NCBI GenBank assembly: GCA_009792885.1
Contig: WMCF01000023.1
Location: forward strand, 10,624,013 to 10,688,012
Reading direction: 5' to 3'
Source of the DNA: Eremophila alpestris peregrina
Lineage: Eukaryota > Chordata > Aves > Passeriformes > Alaudidae
Length of the DNA: 64,000 nucleotides
Shown here: positions 39,846 through 54,734 of the stretch, piece by piece
Position numbering within the stretch: position 1 is the first letter of the stretch
Layout: each line of letters starts with the position of its first letter
Translations under genes and position numbers: made by a program
Notes under the pieces: generated by a model
What the model was told of the DNA's origin: nothing
What the model saw: the letters and a program-made list of their open reading frames with translations, nothing else
The model's database searches: none

Positions 39846-40220
39846 TTGACAAGCTGAGAGAGGTGGGGCTGTTTAGCCTGGAGACGAGAAGGCTCTGAGG
39901 AGACTTTATAGCATCTCCCAGTACCTAAAGGGGGCTTCCCTTCTAAAGGGACTTTTCTTCAGGACATGGGAGGAATGGTTTTAAAATGAAAGAAAATAGA
40001 CTTAGATTGAAAATTAAGAAATTCTTTACTGCAAGAGTGATGAGACACTGGTACAGGTTGCCCAGAGAAATGTGGATGGCCCATCCATATTTCAAGGCCA
40101 GGTTGGATGGGACTCTGATCAACCTTGGTCTAGTGGAAGGTGTCCCTGCTCATGGGAGAGAGGTTGGAATGAGATGATCTTCAAGGTCCCTCCAACCCAG
40201 GCCATTCTGCCATTCTAAAA
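39846..40220 (+). mobile_element. CR1 LINE 3' fragment
   Basis: It carries typical CR1 3' phrases in order: TTTAGCCTGGAGA, GGTACAGGTTGCCCAGAGA, AGGCCAGGTTGGATGGG, TGTCCCTGCTCATG, TTGGAATGAGATGATC, and TCCCTCCAACCCAGGCC, then a decayed terminal repeat. Confidence 0.9.
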
Positions 40221-43200
40221 CTCTTGCTGTTGCTTGAGTGAAGCCAGGTAGGATAATACTTCTTTCTAGGAGAAAGGTAAGTCCTTTACCCATAAAAGTC
40301 CATTTAATAATTATGTGAACCTCTTGCTGCTGCTCTCACAATGCCAGTGAAGGTAACTTGGCATACATGATTTCAAGGTAGGGAGTTACTTTTCTCAACA
40401 GTGAGCATACAAGTGATACAACATATCACAAGCAAGTCTTTGTTTCTGTTGTCTTGACCAATTCAAAAGTCCCATTCTCTTTCCATGAAGGAAGGAAACA
40501 CACACATTAGGGTCAATAAACAGACTCCGAATTCAGCTCAAGACCCCCAAAACACAGCCAGAAATAGCCCAATGTATCTTTCTGTACATAGCAATCATAC
40601 ACACCAATAACCAGCCCATGGCACATTCAACCATTCCACCCAGGCTTCCAGACAAGCACTTCATGTTTATGAATACATAACACACAAACACTAGATGATT
40701 AATTTCCAGACAGACATCACTCTGGCAACTACAGGTAAATGCCAACATAGTCAAAAACCTGAAAGAAGTGAAGTATTTTAAACAGACTCATAATGCAAGA
40801 CCCAGAAGAAGACCCAAATATCAGTGCATTGGAACATACCTGACTGTTTTTCTGCAAGATCTTCATCTCCTAGAGATCAGGTTTTGGAAATTATTTTTAA
40901 CTTCCTTTCCACCAGCTACGAATCCAAAACAATAAATCAAGCTTCCAGAGTCAGTTACATTATAGGCATAATAAGAGGCAAGAGTTCCATATTTCCTTAG
41001 ATGCAAAGAAACCCAAACCCACTAAAAAAAACCCCACCCCAGCCAAACTGCCATTTTATCCTTCAAAATATTGTTTATTGTTTCAAGATAAAAGCACCTT
41101 TTAGAGGCTCATTGCTGCTCTGTTAACTGTTAATTAAGACAAATTCTCCTCTTTCCTCACCCCAGAAGAAAAATATCAAGAGGCAAATCCTAGAAATACA
41201 TGAGATTGCAGGAGCTATTCTGCACAGACTGGGTTGAGGAGAAGCTTCCCTAGCTTCATTCTGTTTTGTTTGATTTGCTCCAGTTTGAAATGCCAATGAA
41301 AAGTCAAGCCTACTCTAAATTCTTCTAAACATTATCTACCAACAGAGTGAAAGAGTAATCAAAGATTAGAAGTCAATGAGTAAGAGTCTATTTTCTTGAA
41401 GAAATACAGAATATCCTTTACTTTCAATTTGAAGTTCTTAAAAATAGTCACTGTGTTTGGCTACACTATTTTTTTTCTCTTGCAAATTTTTTGTAGGAAT
41501 AATTGAAGGCTGAGCTACTGGAAAGAGTAACATGAACCAATTTAGGTAGCTAAAGAAAAGAAAAAAAAAAATTAAAGAAAATCCTTAACACCAGAGAAAC
41601 AATTTACCTGCAGTAATGATGACACTGAACACCATGCAGAGTGGAAAAACTGCTCCCCTTGGCCTGCTGCTCCAGCTGCTCATGCTTTGCACTGAGGGAA
41701 ACTGACTGCAAACTATTTGTATGGGCAACTCTATTTGTAAAAGTGACCAGAGAAAATAAAGTCTGTACAAATCATTGTGTTTGAACACTGGGCTGCGTAT
41801 TTGGGGACTGCAATATTGCATGGATGTTTCAATTTGTTTCTAGTAATTACTGGGTGTGCAAAATTAATGGGATTGAAAATTGTGTCCCCAAACCTGAGGT
41901 TCATGGGGTCAAACTCACATTTTCCCTTTTAGAAAACATAAGTAGTGATATACTAGTTTTTCACTAGCATGAAAGAGTACAATAGTCTGTGTGGCACATC
42001 AGATAGCAGTCATCATCAAAATGTCCTTGGGCCATCAGGCATTTCTTGGCTAAACATTCTCAGTGCATTACTCAGGTTACATTGCACCAGCATTTAAAGA
42101 GATCTAGAAGCTGAACAATTTGGAGAGGCCTGTCACTCCCAAAGGACTCACAACTCATGTCCAGGTGTTCTGCTCCCATTCACTAGTGGCTGATTGTGTG
42201 GTACACAGCCCATGTATGACTGGCTGGCAATCCCATTTTGGGTCCAGGCTGTGGGAAAGGAAATCAGTTTCCTTTTTTGATCAACTGAAATGCTTTTAGC
42301 TCCTCTCAGATTTGTCATAACAACAATACACTTAAGGAATAATCTAATGCAGGCTTAAACCTCTGTTCATACAGACTGCTAAAAATGCCTGTCTCAATTT
42401 GATATGCTACACTGATATATTGCACTTTTCTGTATTTGTTTCATTCCCTTATGGTGGATGAAATTCAAAGGTATTACACAAAGTAATAGCCAGCCCCAAG
42501 TGAGGCAGCTAAACCCACAAATCTAAATGTACAATGAATATGATGTAGACAAAGCAAATTAATTGTTCCATATCCATCATCATTCTGCCATTACAAAGTT
42601 CCTTTCCCTTCCTCTCAAGGGCTTTTCTCCTTCAGTCTACAGCTTTTCTGACTCCTTTCCACTGATGTACAAAGCTCTGCGTTCTCTTACATGAACCTGG
42701 GTTTCTTCCCCAGGCTTACTGGCATAATTTCCATGCCTGTTTATCTGAATCTCTTGCTGTTTCCTTCCAAAGGATGTGTATCTTGAGTTTAGTCCTGGAG
42801 ATCTGAATTGAACAGAAGTCCTCAGTGCCTCCTGCATGTGGCTCTGTAGGTGTCTGCTGCTCCTGCTCCACTTCTCCAAGCCCTGTTCTGAGCAAGGCAC
42901 TGCAAGTGCTTTCTCTCAGTGCCTCCTCTCCTCCTGTTTCAGTGGAGGGAGCAGATTTGAGCCTTCCTCAGGGCCCTGTCCTTCTGAGCAGAGGCCCAGG
43001 CACACCCGCAGAGGCAGCACTAGTGGCAGCTGGCATTGTCTGTCTCCCAGCAGCAGGGCATTAATAACCATTAACAAAATGCTATACAGTTCCAACATGA
43101 TGTCACTGGTATTAACCTCTGTCATTCCTGTATCAGCACTCGTGAATGACTGGTTTGCCTTTTTTGTTTTCTTTAAAACTTACCTCTGAAATATTCCACA

Positions 43201-44320
43201 GCAGCAAAACCAACGGTGACTACTTAGAATAGCTTTTATTTTCCAGTTTCAAAAATGAACTCTCAGTTATCAGTACTGACTATGTTGACAAACATCTGGA
43301 TTTCTCATATTTTTTTACCAAGCTTTGCAAAAAAACAAATCAAAGCAAAGCCTTCATGCCCTGCAGACTTGTGAGCATTTTTGAGAGCTACTAAGGATTT
43401 CCCACCTCTTAGAGAAAATAGGTGGGAGAGATTTGAGAGTTTTCTGGAATGGATAGTTTATGAGCAGAATACCCAAAACTCCTGTATTACAGCAACACTG
43501 CTATTTCTTTCAGGAGTATGAAATATGAGTATCTTTTCTCAGTTCCAACTAGTAACCAGAGCAGGAACAATTCCTTTTAAATGGTGTGTTCATAAAGCCT
43601 TTACAACCTTACAGTATCTAGGTATGCATTGTTTCTCAGCTCAAAACAAAATAAATGCCAGCACTACAAACAGATGAGATAAAGTCTGTAGGAAGAGAGA
43701 GTTGGTATCATTTATTGCAGTAATAAAGACAACTGGAATAAGATACAGTTTTCCATGTATTCAACCACATTATTCAACCATATTTTTAGATCACTAACAA
43801 GAACACCCCTGTTGAATTCCCCTGTGATGATTCAGGATCAATATACCTTAAGATGATTTGAAAGACTGATGGATTTTCAAAACTGTCCTTTTCTTTTTAA
43901 AGATTAAGAAGGACACATTTCCATTGCTCATGTACTTTGCTATTTACCGGCAGACTCCAAGATACGAGGATGCCTAATCCAACCTCAGTTTAAGTGCAGT
44001 GACATCCCTCCTATCTCCACCAATGCTTTAAAATGTCTACTTTATCATACTGAAATCTTTAGGATGGGGCTCCCAGATAAATGTTTGCATGGAAACTACT
44101 CCTGCCTGTCTCCATGTCTATGCCCATGCCTAAAAGCTATTAATAGGTATAGGGAGTGGAAGTGCAAGACCAGACTGGGAATGCTTTGTACTCCCATGGA
44201 CTGTATCAGTCACACAATGCAGTTGTTTCTCCAACTTGGGTTCAATGTGTGGGTTTAGATTTTTTTTTTTCTGTCAGTTTTGGGTTTCGTAGCTTGGGTT
44301 TTTATATGATGTTATTTCTT

Positions 44321-44341
44321 AAAAAAAAAAAAAAAAAAAAA
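44321..44341. repeat. Poly(A) tract
   Basis: Twenty-one A's, with an 11-T run 50 bases upstream (44,260-44,270). No retrocopy is recognised. Confidence 0.85.
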
Positions 44342-47300
44342 GTCTTTACCTCTCAGAAAACCCCAAGAAGTTCAAGTGATGTAGAGCTTCAACTGAAAAT
44401 TTTAAAAAGTTATGGAAGATTTGCCACTTTTGGTGCCTGTGGGTAGAGCAGCTGGTCCCAGCGGAATAAAGGCAAACCATTTTCTTCATGAATGACATGG
44501 CAACAAGGGATACTGCCACCAAAAGCAAAGCCTCCTCCAAGGCAGCTCCATACAAACCATCACCAGGAACATTTTAGGGTGAGGGAGCTGAGAGCACAGC
44601 ACAGGCACTGCAGTCGTGTGGCAGCAGGTGACAGGAGAGAAGGGATGCAGTGTTTGCAGTCCTCCAGCCCTGCTGCAGACCTCTTGAGGAAGTGCATGCT
44701 TCAGATTAAATGAGGTCTTGGATACAGCCTCCAGCAGGCAGTGAACCAGCCAGCAGCACCTCGGTGAGAGGCAAATCCACATCCCTGTGGAAACGGCAGA
44801 AGACTGATTAATATAATCCCATGCCCTTCCTTAGAAAGGACAGTAAGAGATGGTGAGGAGCAAAATTTGTACAAATGTACCAGTTTCTCCTTCCTCCTTT
44901 GGCAGAGGAAAGGAGGAGCAGATTCCATATGCCCAGCCCTGCCCTGATCACAGCATTTAGCAGAAGGGGGGAGAAGGGCTTTTCTGCAGAGCCTGTGCCT
45001 TTGAGGCAGCAGCAGGGCAAGAGTTCAGTTTTACGACTCTTGGCCCCAACACAATTTACCATTTACAAACTAATCCTCCTCTACTGGAGAGCACAAGGCC
45101 TGCTAAAGCTCTCATGTCCACTTCTCTGATTCTCCATTGTCCACAGTGACAGGGAGAAGCCGAAGACCTAATCGGTGTGTAATTCAATCGCTGTCCAGGC
45201 TGTGTCACAGCACAATGCTCTGCTTGTAGTGCCACGGGCTGAGGCAGCCAGCTACTGTTATGCCCCACAGCAGGTGTGAAGAATGTCACTGGCTCTGACT
45301 GTGTGCTGCCCCTCTCTCCAGGTCCATTGCTGACACTCTGTTCACTCACCACTTAAAGGCTGTTTTTCCTACTGGCAGCAAGCTAATTGTCAGCTCTCTG
45401 GTGAAAGGGCACTCTCAGTATTTTTGACCCTGAACTGGGAATTCCTGCACAGCATAACATGGGCCTCCTATAAAGTAAACCTCTTTGCTCTCCAGATCTC
45501 CTAAATGTGGAGGCCTGCTAACAAGCTCTTTATTTCCTTAGTCTTAATCCAGCAGTCAGTAAATTATCATCTACCACACCCAAACTGTTTCACTCCATTG
45601 TTCCTCACCAGACAGGACACTGGACATTGCCACACATCTTTTAGAATGGTTAAAGTCCTTGGTATCTAATTACATTTTATTCATCACAAGATAGATGCCT
45701 CAAAAAATTCCTATCCACTTGTAGGTTACTAAAACCCTCTAGAATACCAAATTAAATGCACTGCCACACTTAAATACAGGGCCACTCTGAAAATGGCATT
45801 TGGTTTGGTTTTTAGCAAGAATTCACTACTCCACCAAGAGTTGAAAAGCTGCACTTTCACTCATCTTGAGTTCAAGGAAGGTGAGGAGAAGTGCAGAGGA
45901 AGGAGGCAGGGCAGCAGCTGCCACTTGATGAGTGGGTGTGGGTATCACCCAGCCATGCCATCAGGCAGGTAAGGAGACAGCACAGAACTATTGCTGGTAC
46001 ATCCACGGGAGCACCTCAGAGGTCAGAGGACATCTCCCCTGGCACCGAGCTACATCACACACTGGTAACAGTTGTGTGTGGTGTTTCTTCCCACTTGCAA
46101 CAGTGACTTGTCCAAGGGACGTGAGAACAGAAGGAGCACAGAAACACCCTACTCCTAACACATCTCTTTCCTTAACAGCCTAGAGAATTTCATTCATGCA
46201 GACTTTCTGGTACTGTTTTTCCAGTTCCTTAGTTTTTGTGTAGAAGCAAACCAAACAGCAAGAAAACCTGATGGAAGAACTACACTGGGACAGAAATTGT
46301 ACAGGCCTGTACAGCTGCAGATTTTCATCCAAAAGAATAAACAAGTGAAGTCAGCTGCATAACCTGACCAACCCAAGAAACAAATGAACCAAAATGGAAA
46401 CAATTTCCCTGCCACCACAAAGGTAACTTCAGATCAATATATTTGGCTATCTAGACTATTTCTACGCAATTTTATACATGAATTATGGTTACCAATCTTA
46501 CCTAATCCTGTAAAGGGACGAAATACTTTGTCACACTTGCAAATTCTGTGAAGGCAGCGAGCAGATGAAGAAAGATGATCCAGCTTCTTACCACTTGCTA
46601 CAGAAAAGTTCATAATATTCATTATTCAAAATATGAATTGGACATCTGTATTTACAATGTTTAACAAGTCTTGCTCAGTGTTGAAGCCAAGCTGCTCATT
46701 TCACCCATACTCTTCCACTGTCATCATCGACGGCTGATTTCCAAACATGGCCAGACACCAGTTTTCATGGCAGGGGTCATGAGACATTCTTGCATCCTGA
46801 ATCAGGATTCAGCAATGCCATGTGCCAAGCTTTAGAAGCATGCAAAGCATTTACAACTGAGCACCTGTGGAAATCCCATTTCCTGACAAAGAGAGGCCTC
46901 TGATATTCATGTTTTCTCCTACTCTGAGGCTATGCTGTAATGAAATCTGGCCTGAATAATCCTTCTACAGCTGTACAAGGAAGTATCCTTGCTTAGCATT
47001 TACCCCTCCTTATGGAGGTTCAGTGGAAACCTGGTTGAGCAATCAGCAAAGATACACAGAATGAAAAGTCTGGTTGATGGGATATGACAAAAACCACACA
47101 CAGGACAGGGACACAAAGTGAGCCTATCAGAGGAAGTGGAAGGACTCTGGAAGCTTTTATGAATACAGGAACCCTTAGGAGTCACATTAAACTTGGTGTT
47201 AATGCTGACAGTGACATATGCAGACACAACCAGAGAGTGCATGCTCCTGGACAGGGAGGCCAGGAACACTGTTGCTAACAGCATGGGAATAATCTGAGAG

Positions 47301-48920
47301 TGCAGGACTGCATGGGAACCACTGCAGGGTCAGTGACAAGAGCTGAAGGGGAATAAATTGAAAGAGTGCTGGAAGGGACTGTTTGTTCAAAGTGATGGAA
47401 AATTACTTTGAACAGCTTATCCTGTGAGACTCCATGCTCTGCAAGGTACTCCCCACTACCTCTTGCTGTAGGTCTGGGTTGCCCTTACTCCAAGCTGCCC
47501 TCATCCTCCTTTGAAGGCTATGATTCCCTTTCTCCACAAAACCTGCATCCTTGTCCTGTCCCCATCACTCTAATCAAGGGTTGCTGCTGCTTTATCTCTG
47601 ACACAAACTATCTGTGACCTCTCCTCAAACTCTGACCTCAAACTCCCAACCATCACACCTCCATATACCCCCAGGTCATCCCCTCTGCCTCCATTCCCTG
47701 GCACTGTTCCCTGTAGCTGCTTCACACCTCAGATTATCTCTGCTTTTGTCCTCCTCCCTCTAGCAGTGTGAGTGTGAAGCCCAAGCTATCACAGGTAGCA
47801 GGTCATTAGGCTGTGTTCTATGCCCAATCTCACTTTTGTTGGACCACTCACTGCAGCTTTAAACCAGTGACTACAACCAGCTCTGCTGGTCTTTAGTGGT
47901 CCCTCAGCCTCTTTTTGGGAGCCATAATCCATTATGGTACGGGGCAGGCTCAGTGGATGCAGACTGAAGCCACTGATCCCTGTTTCCATGAGGAAATGCT
48001 AGAACAACTTTTGCTGCTGGGTACAGAAACCAGCTCTCCATGGCACACTTCTCTCCTCCTTCCTTGCTGCTGATCAGTTGTTCCTCTGGGTACTGCAGGG
48101 GACCTCCCCCCTCCTCTTGGCCATGACAGTGTGCATCCAAACAGCTGCTGGGGCTGGATGAAGCACCTGCTCTGGGCAGCAGCAGCTGGAGTTCATTTTG
48201 GGTCCAAAGGGCCGAGGCCAAGCAGGCTGACCGCATGTGCACTAATCCAGTATCATCACCAACTCCACCAACAACAGGTGCCCTTTGAAGAGGGAAGGAA
48301 AAACTATTTGGGGAGGAACCAGAGCTTTATAAAGGACATTATGGGCCAAGTCCTCAGCTGGTACATGCTCAGTTAAAGCATGTACCCTCTTGAAGTTATA
48401 TGAGTAATGCTCACATACACAATCAAAAGATTTGGCCCACTCTCAGTGCTGCTTCTCTCCTGATTTCAGTTTTCTTAAGGATTTTTCTCCTTCTCTCCTT
48501 GCTCTGGATTTATCTTCCATCAATACAGAAACTTTCCTGTCCCTTGCTTCAGACCAGACAGCTGAAAGTCACGAGCTACACATCCCAGATTTCACCATGC
48601 TCCTGTGCACAGGTAACACAATCTTACCGTGCATCTCTCAGTCCTGCTCGAGTCCTGGGATCCAGATCATGAGCCTGCAGCAGCAGGAACAAGGGTAATC
48701 CCATTCTGGAACAAATCAAACCAAACCCCATGAAGGTCCATTAAGAGAAGTCTTTCAGCACAGGCATCCTAAGAATTTTCATGCACTTGCTCAAGCCAGT
48801 GGTACTTATAGGACACAGCATAATTTTAATGTATGATCCCTACAAATGACACAGGGAAAGAAAAAAAATTAAAAGCCCTTTCAAAAACTATTGGCCAAAC
48901 TGTCTCAAGGAAAGTTTTAT

Positions 48921-48984
48921 TTTCCAGCACCTCATTTTGCTGGAAATTTGTTTACCATCCAATACATACAAATTTGTATGTATT
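48921..48984. repeat. Hairpin plus perfect 24-bp palindrome
   Basis: TTTCCAGCA (48,921-48,929) pairs with TGCTGGAAA (48,938-48,946). Fourteen bases later comes a perfect palindrome at 48,961-48,984 (AATACATACAAA and its mirror). Confidence 0.9.
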
Positions 48985-51900
48985 ACATACTTTTTGAAGT
49001 CCCTCTTAGTGTATTTCTGTTAAACACCTAAACTAATTAAAGCCTCTATGTTTTTTTCTTTTCTGAGTCTTGCCATTCTGACCTCTGGAGGCCAGTTCTG
49101 TAAATCTGGTCTCACCCATTGCAGTTACTCCTGTGCTTCTTTCTAGAGAACCTGTAAGCTCTCTGGAGCCTGAGAATGGAGCTGGATTCATGATGAGATG
49201 GCACTGCAAAGCATGTACAAAAGGACTCTGCTCACACTACCTGAGTAAAAGCAGAATTTCCAAATTCCTTTTGATGCACTATCAGAGGAAAGCATGACCT
49301 TGCTGCAAGTTGCTCATGTGAACCAGTCACAGCCTCCATAACTTTGTATTCCAAAATTCATTTCCCTGAACTATGCATCTTTTAATTCTTGACTTTCCAA
49401 GATTCAGATTTAACCCACTTTTCCCTCGGGACCATGTCTCACCTGGGTTATATTACAAAGAAAAGCAAAGTGATGAGAGACAGTTGGATGAGAAGTGAGA
49501 ACAGCACAGGCAGAAAGAACAGTCTCCAACCCATAACAGTTCCTGACATCTCACCCACAAGTACAGACAAGTGTAACCTGCACTGTGTTGACTTGAACAT
49601 TTAAATAAGTCTCCAAGAATTTCCCTTGATGAACACCACAGTACAGGTTAGACAATTCCTCTCCAAGGATGAGACACTCAACCACACGGGAACCTGCAGT
49701 GCTGGAAATGTATTCTCAGCTGCTGCAGACTCACACACTCCCTTTGAGGCTTTAACCACAGTTCCAAAGCTGGAAAACCCCAGAGCATGTACAAACATAC
49801 ACAGAAGGCAACACTGGACACTTGTGCAGCAGTTTTGTCCACATACATGCCTGAGGGAACCACTTTGCAGCCTTATACTGAGCAATGGAGATACCTACAC
49901 ATTCCTGCCCTTCCCAGGCAGAGCAATAAAACACTGTAACATCTGACAGCCCAGAGCTCTCCCTATCCCTCTGAATCCTCGCTGCCGCTCGCTGTCACTG
50001 GGCACATTTCACGCAGGCCAGCTGCACAGGATTTACTCAACCACTTTTGGAGTATCAAAGCTAGATTTTTTTTTTTTTTTGTCTCTGCCCCAGGCAGGCA
50101 CTTGGTATGCAGGATTTGAATCAGAGAACAAAATGTTCTGTGAAATTTGTAAATACTCAGGCCAGTAAACTGTAAATTCTTAAAAAAGGAAAAAAAGAGA
50201 TAGCAAGTGGAGTGATTTAAAAATCAAGAAGTAAAGCATTTCACTGCATCACTTTGTCCTAAAGATCAGAATAAATAACTTCCCAAGATTACCAATTAAT
50301 GGTTCTGACTACTTGAAGTGATAGGAGCCAAACATACTCCAAGTTCTACCTTATAATTCCAGTGAAATCAGAATGCTCAATTCAACAAGTGCTCTGCACA
50401 AAGACACTGAAATCGAAAAAAAATTGTTTGATCCTTGCAAATTGGCAGAGAAGACTTTGCCTGGGACATACTGCCACAAACTTACTACAATCTAACACCT
50501 ATTTTAGTAAGATTTTAAAACTGTATTTAAAGCCATTAAAATGGAATTAGGCAGAAGATGACAGGGAAAGAGATACCCCAGGGAATCACAACATTGAGAC
50601 TATGAAGATAGTCAAAGAGAGGTGCTTTGACCAGGAAACAGTAATAAAGTCACAAACAAATTTGTGACTGGAAGTAGAAGAGGAATTACTTGATTGGAAT
50701 TCAGCACTGCCTTTGAGGGCCATGATGTTTGAGTGAAATGATCCACTCCTGCTTTGTCTGATTCACCATCACGGGCTCCATCTTAATACAAAATTTAAAA
50801 CAAACATTTAGCTAATGAATGTTCACAGTTCCTAGTTTCTTTTTTTTTTTCCTAGACTTTAAAAGGATTCTTTTACAAAAATTATGATTTGTTATTTTTT
50901 GGTGACTATGAAAGCCAAAACATTTAGAATAATTTCCTCTTCACCTGCAAACATTTCACACTCCTCTTACCACAACTGTGGCTTCTTCTCTCTTGAACCA
51001 AGTAGCAAATGGCATCAGTCAAACCAGTTAACTCCTAGGAGTCCCTGCACTTCAGAATAAGGTGCTCCTGGTACTAGCAGGGACTCTGTGAACATTGATT
51101 GTCAGCAGCATACAGCAGCAAGACAATAAATGGTGTCTGGATCTTCATTCCTTGCCCACAGTTTACTTCTGCTAGCCCAGATATTCTGAGTATGTACAAA
51201 GGGCACCTGCTCATGCAAACCTCAGAGAGGTCTGATGTGCCCTCAAAGGCCACCTGGGGCACTGAGTGCACATCCTGAAGTTGGCACTGCCTGGAAGGCA
51301 TTACCTCGTCTGATTTCAGATGGCACAGGCTGCACACACAAACAAAGGCTCTGCCTTTTTCAATATGTCAAGTCTTATTTTCTCATTTGTCCAAGAGTAA
51401 GTATAGGTTCTCACCCACAGCTGTGGAAAGGTAAAATAGAAAGGCAAGTACACAAAGTATATAAATTATGACAGACTTTAGGCAGTTTGGCATTGCACAA
51501 CTCCCTTATGCAACACATGGCCTGGAGCAAGCCTCATGTTTTCAGAAATTCCACAGAATCCTCTTCAATATGCTCCAGTGCTGAGGCCCTGTGCCTTCCA
51601 CATGCAATTTCTGACTGGATTTATGATATACCACAGACAGATTACATGGATGAGCCTTATATTTGCTGGCTCATACTTTTTAAAATGTGACCTGAAATAA
51701 CAATTGCAAAATCTCAGAGGCAATTTATAGAAACTTACTCCTAAGCACAGCCTCTTTAGAAAAATCAGAGGGGTAGTATCAGCCAGTAGCACTTGAAATG
51801 AATAGCCCACTTAAAACTCAAGGGCATTTATAAGAGCAGAAATGGAGATGGAAGGGACAATGATGCCAGCCAGGCTGGAGCTTACTCAGCCAGGCTGCAA

Positions 51901-53090
51901 GTCCTCTGCAGCCCCCAGGCTCGGAGCACAGACTGCCCCTGGGCTCCAGCTCTCCCTGCTGCCCCTGCCCAGGCCCAGCCAAGGCCTTCCTCTGTGCTGC
52001 CAGACCCTGGGCTCCTACAAACATGGGTGAGCTGGAAAGCTGAGTCAGGACTTGTAACGGTTCTGTAAATACAAGGAGAAAAGACAACAGTGAACGACTC
52101 AGTTTATGTGATTTTTGTCAACATTTAAAATTGCAGAGAGACTGGTAAGTGCTTAAGAGAAAATAGTGACATAGAGCTTCTAGACATGAGCTGAACAGTG
52201 GCCACAGCCGAGTCTGACCTGCAGTGCCACACATGTGGGCAGTCACACAAACACAGCCATGTGCAGCTGGACCTGAGACACTATGGGAAAGATGAAGGTG
52301 GCAAAAGCACACCAGGCTAGGGCACAGCAAGAGTCTCTCAATGCACTTGAGATGCACTTACATCTTCTAGGCTTGACTGCAGAGCTGCACACAGACCCCA
52401 AACCTCCTGTTAGAATGGAGTTTTCCCCAGGGTCCAGAGAAGGGAGAGTGGAGCAAAGGGAGAGGACAAGTCTGCCTGAGCTCTGTGGTAGTGCAGCAGT
52501 GGGAAAGAGCCCCCAGGGAGAGAGATAAGAAGGAGGGGGACCTGGGGACCAGCAGGAGGGTGAGGGCTGGTGGTTCACAGGCAGGATGTGCCCTGGACAT
52601 CAAAGCCCCAGAGCAGCTCCAGACTGAGAAGCAGCAGAGGCTGTCCATCTCCAAACTCTGCTCCTGGAAGGGCCCCATGGTAGGAGCAAGCATTAATTAC
52701 AGATAATCTGATTTAAATACTGCAGAGAAGAAAACAGCAGGGATTAGAAAACCCTCCTATATGTATTGTGTGACACAAGGTTAAAGATAAGATTTGCCTG
52801 CAGTTCAGAAACTTTTCAAAACTTGTCCCCAATGTTAGCTTTAACCAAGGCAGAGATATGCCTGTGGGCTGTGAGCTCATTCTGTTTGAAGGACAGATTT
52901 CAATCAGTAAACTTTCAAAGAATTCTATATATATCCCAATGCTTTATGTTATCCAGCATTCGGGAAATTCCTTAAGAACTTCATTGTGAAAGAAGAGAGG
53001 CAATGAGCCAACAGCTCAGTATCTGTGCCATGCAGACCCGTGCCAAGGAAGCCTATGGAAACAAACTGCCTGAGATAAAAGTTACAACTG

Positions 53091-53118
53091 AAGTGAAAAG
53101 TGTTGCAACTTTTCACTT
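53091..53118. repeat. Perfect 10-bp inverted repeat
   Basis: AAGTGAAAAG (53,091-53,100) pairs with CTTTTCACTT (53,109-53,118) around TGTTGCAA. A direct repeat, TTGCAACTTTT, follows at once. Confidence 0.8.
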
Positions 53119-54734
53119 TTGTTGCAACTTTTTATCAAGCTACTGAAGCAACATGGGAAAACTCAACGGAGGCAAAAAAGGCACGGCTGTTTCCAGTGAT
53201 GGGAACATCCCCAAACATCTCATCTGCCTTTACACACTGCAGTAATGGATGGCTGGCAAAAACAAAAATAGCCATGAAAGGAAGAAAGTTTTGGGAGTCT
53301 AGAAAAGGAAGGCAAATGAAAGAAAACGAAGGTTTGGATTATTTGAGGCGAGTGCTGAAAAAAAGGCATATTAAAAAATTGCTTCCAAAACTAAAAGTTA
53401 ATCCAAGTATTTTTCAAACAGAATTTCATTATGGTAACTTATTTTATTACACTGAATATATGCAAAGTACATGCAGATCTGGCACAGTATAGTAATTTTC
53501 AGTACCTCTAAACCTAAAACACAGGCTTCTGTCTGCTCTGATAGCAACAAGACTGTCTTCAAAGGAACTAGGCTTAATTTTTGAGCAATTCTTCTCTTGT
53601 ATCACTAGAACAAGCTCATTTTAGAGCACAATAGCAAACTGGCTTTATCCATTTGCTCAGTGACAAAGACACAAAGAATATTTTCCAGAATGTCCATGTT
53701 GCAGCCTGGTCACAACACTGTTGCCTCCCCAGGGCCATCTCATGTTTTGCTGATGACAACTTTTACTGAAAGTCAGTTAAAAGAGGTCATTTTGCTATGC
53801 TTACTTAAGTAGTAATATCCCAAATTTCAGGGTTCTTTTTTAACTTTATGAGTCATACAGTGCAAAAAGGCAACAAAACAACTCAGAAGTCTTGCTGGCT
53901 TTTCCTCCATAGATAAAGGAAGTAAAAAAGAGTGGGACTGGATAAAATAGTGAGATGAAGCACCTGTTGTGACTAGAAAAGCATAATAAAAATGGGTTAA
54001 GGGACTTCAAGTCCAATAAAAGCAATTGTGAATTCACAGGTGTCCATATGAATCATTCCTGATTTCCTGCCAGAGAGCTCTGGTTTCACTTAATTACAAA
54101 ACAAAATGATGAATGAAGAAGGCCAATTCACAAGCATACATATCATACATTTATTTGTTTATTGCTTTTTCCTCACACAGCCCTCTGCTTTCAACATAGC
54201 TATTGATGGGCTCTGAATGAGAGAAAAGTCTGGCAGCATTAGACAGACTATTTGCAAAGCACATGAAAAAGCCATCACAGCTAGAAAGAAGCAAACAGAT
54301 GGTAGCTGGAGAGAAGCAACAGCCACAACTCTTACTACCTGTGGTGAAAGAATAAACAATACCAACTCCACATCACAAAGTCCAGCCTAAAGAATCTAGC
54401 TTTAAATGAGAGAATCAGTGTAGAAAATGGCCACATACAATTAAATGTTTACAAAGTAGGCTCATGAGAAAGAATATTTTGGGAGGGTTGCTAAAGCCCA
54501 CTGACACAAACAATCCTCTCTACTGCACCCTGCCAAAGAAAAAATAGGAAAAGGAGTGTAGAATAGTAGAGAAGGTATGGGTTTGTGTAACAAAGATTAT
54601 TTTGATGGAATTTTAATTGTAGTTCTATAAATCACATTGTGGTGGTTTGGCTTCCCACTCTGCCATACACTTTCGACAGACCTTAAAATGTGTTGTACCA
54701 AAATCATGCAAAATCATAAAAATGAAAAGATATC

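Larger units (their letters stand above)
40221..54734. other. Non-coding, 14.5 kb, no gene seen
   Basis: Unique sequence with a 21-A tract at 44.3 kb, the hairpin/palindrome pair at 48.9 kb, a T run near 50,067-50,080 and an inverted repeat at 53.1 kb. Open frames reach 130 codons (53,100-53,492, plus) without recognisable domains or splice context. Confidence 0.6.

Noticed and set aside
53100..53492. 130-codon plus-strand open frame
   Set aside because: Low-complexity start derived from an inverted repeat, no recognisable domain, and no supporting context.
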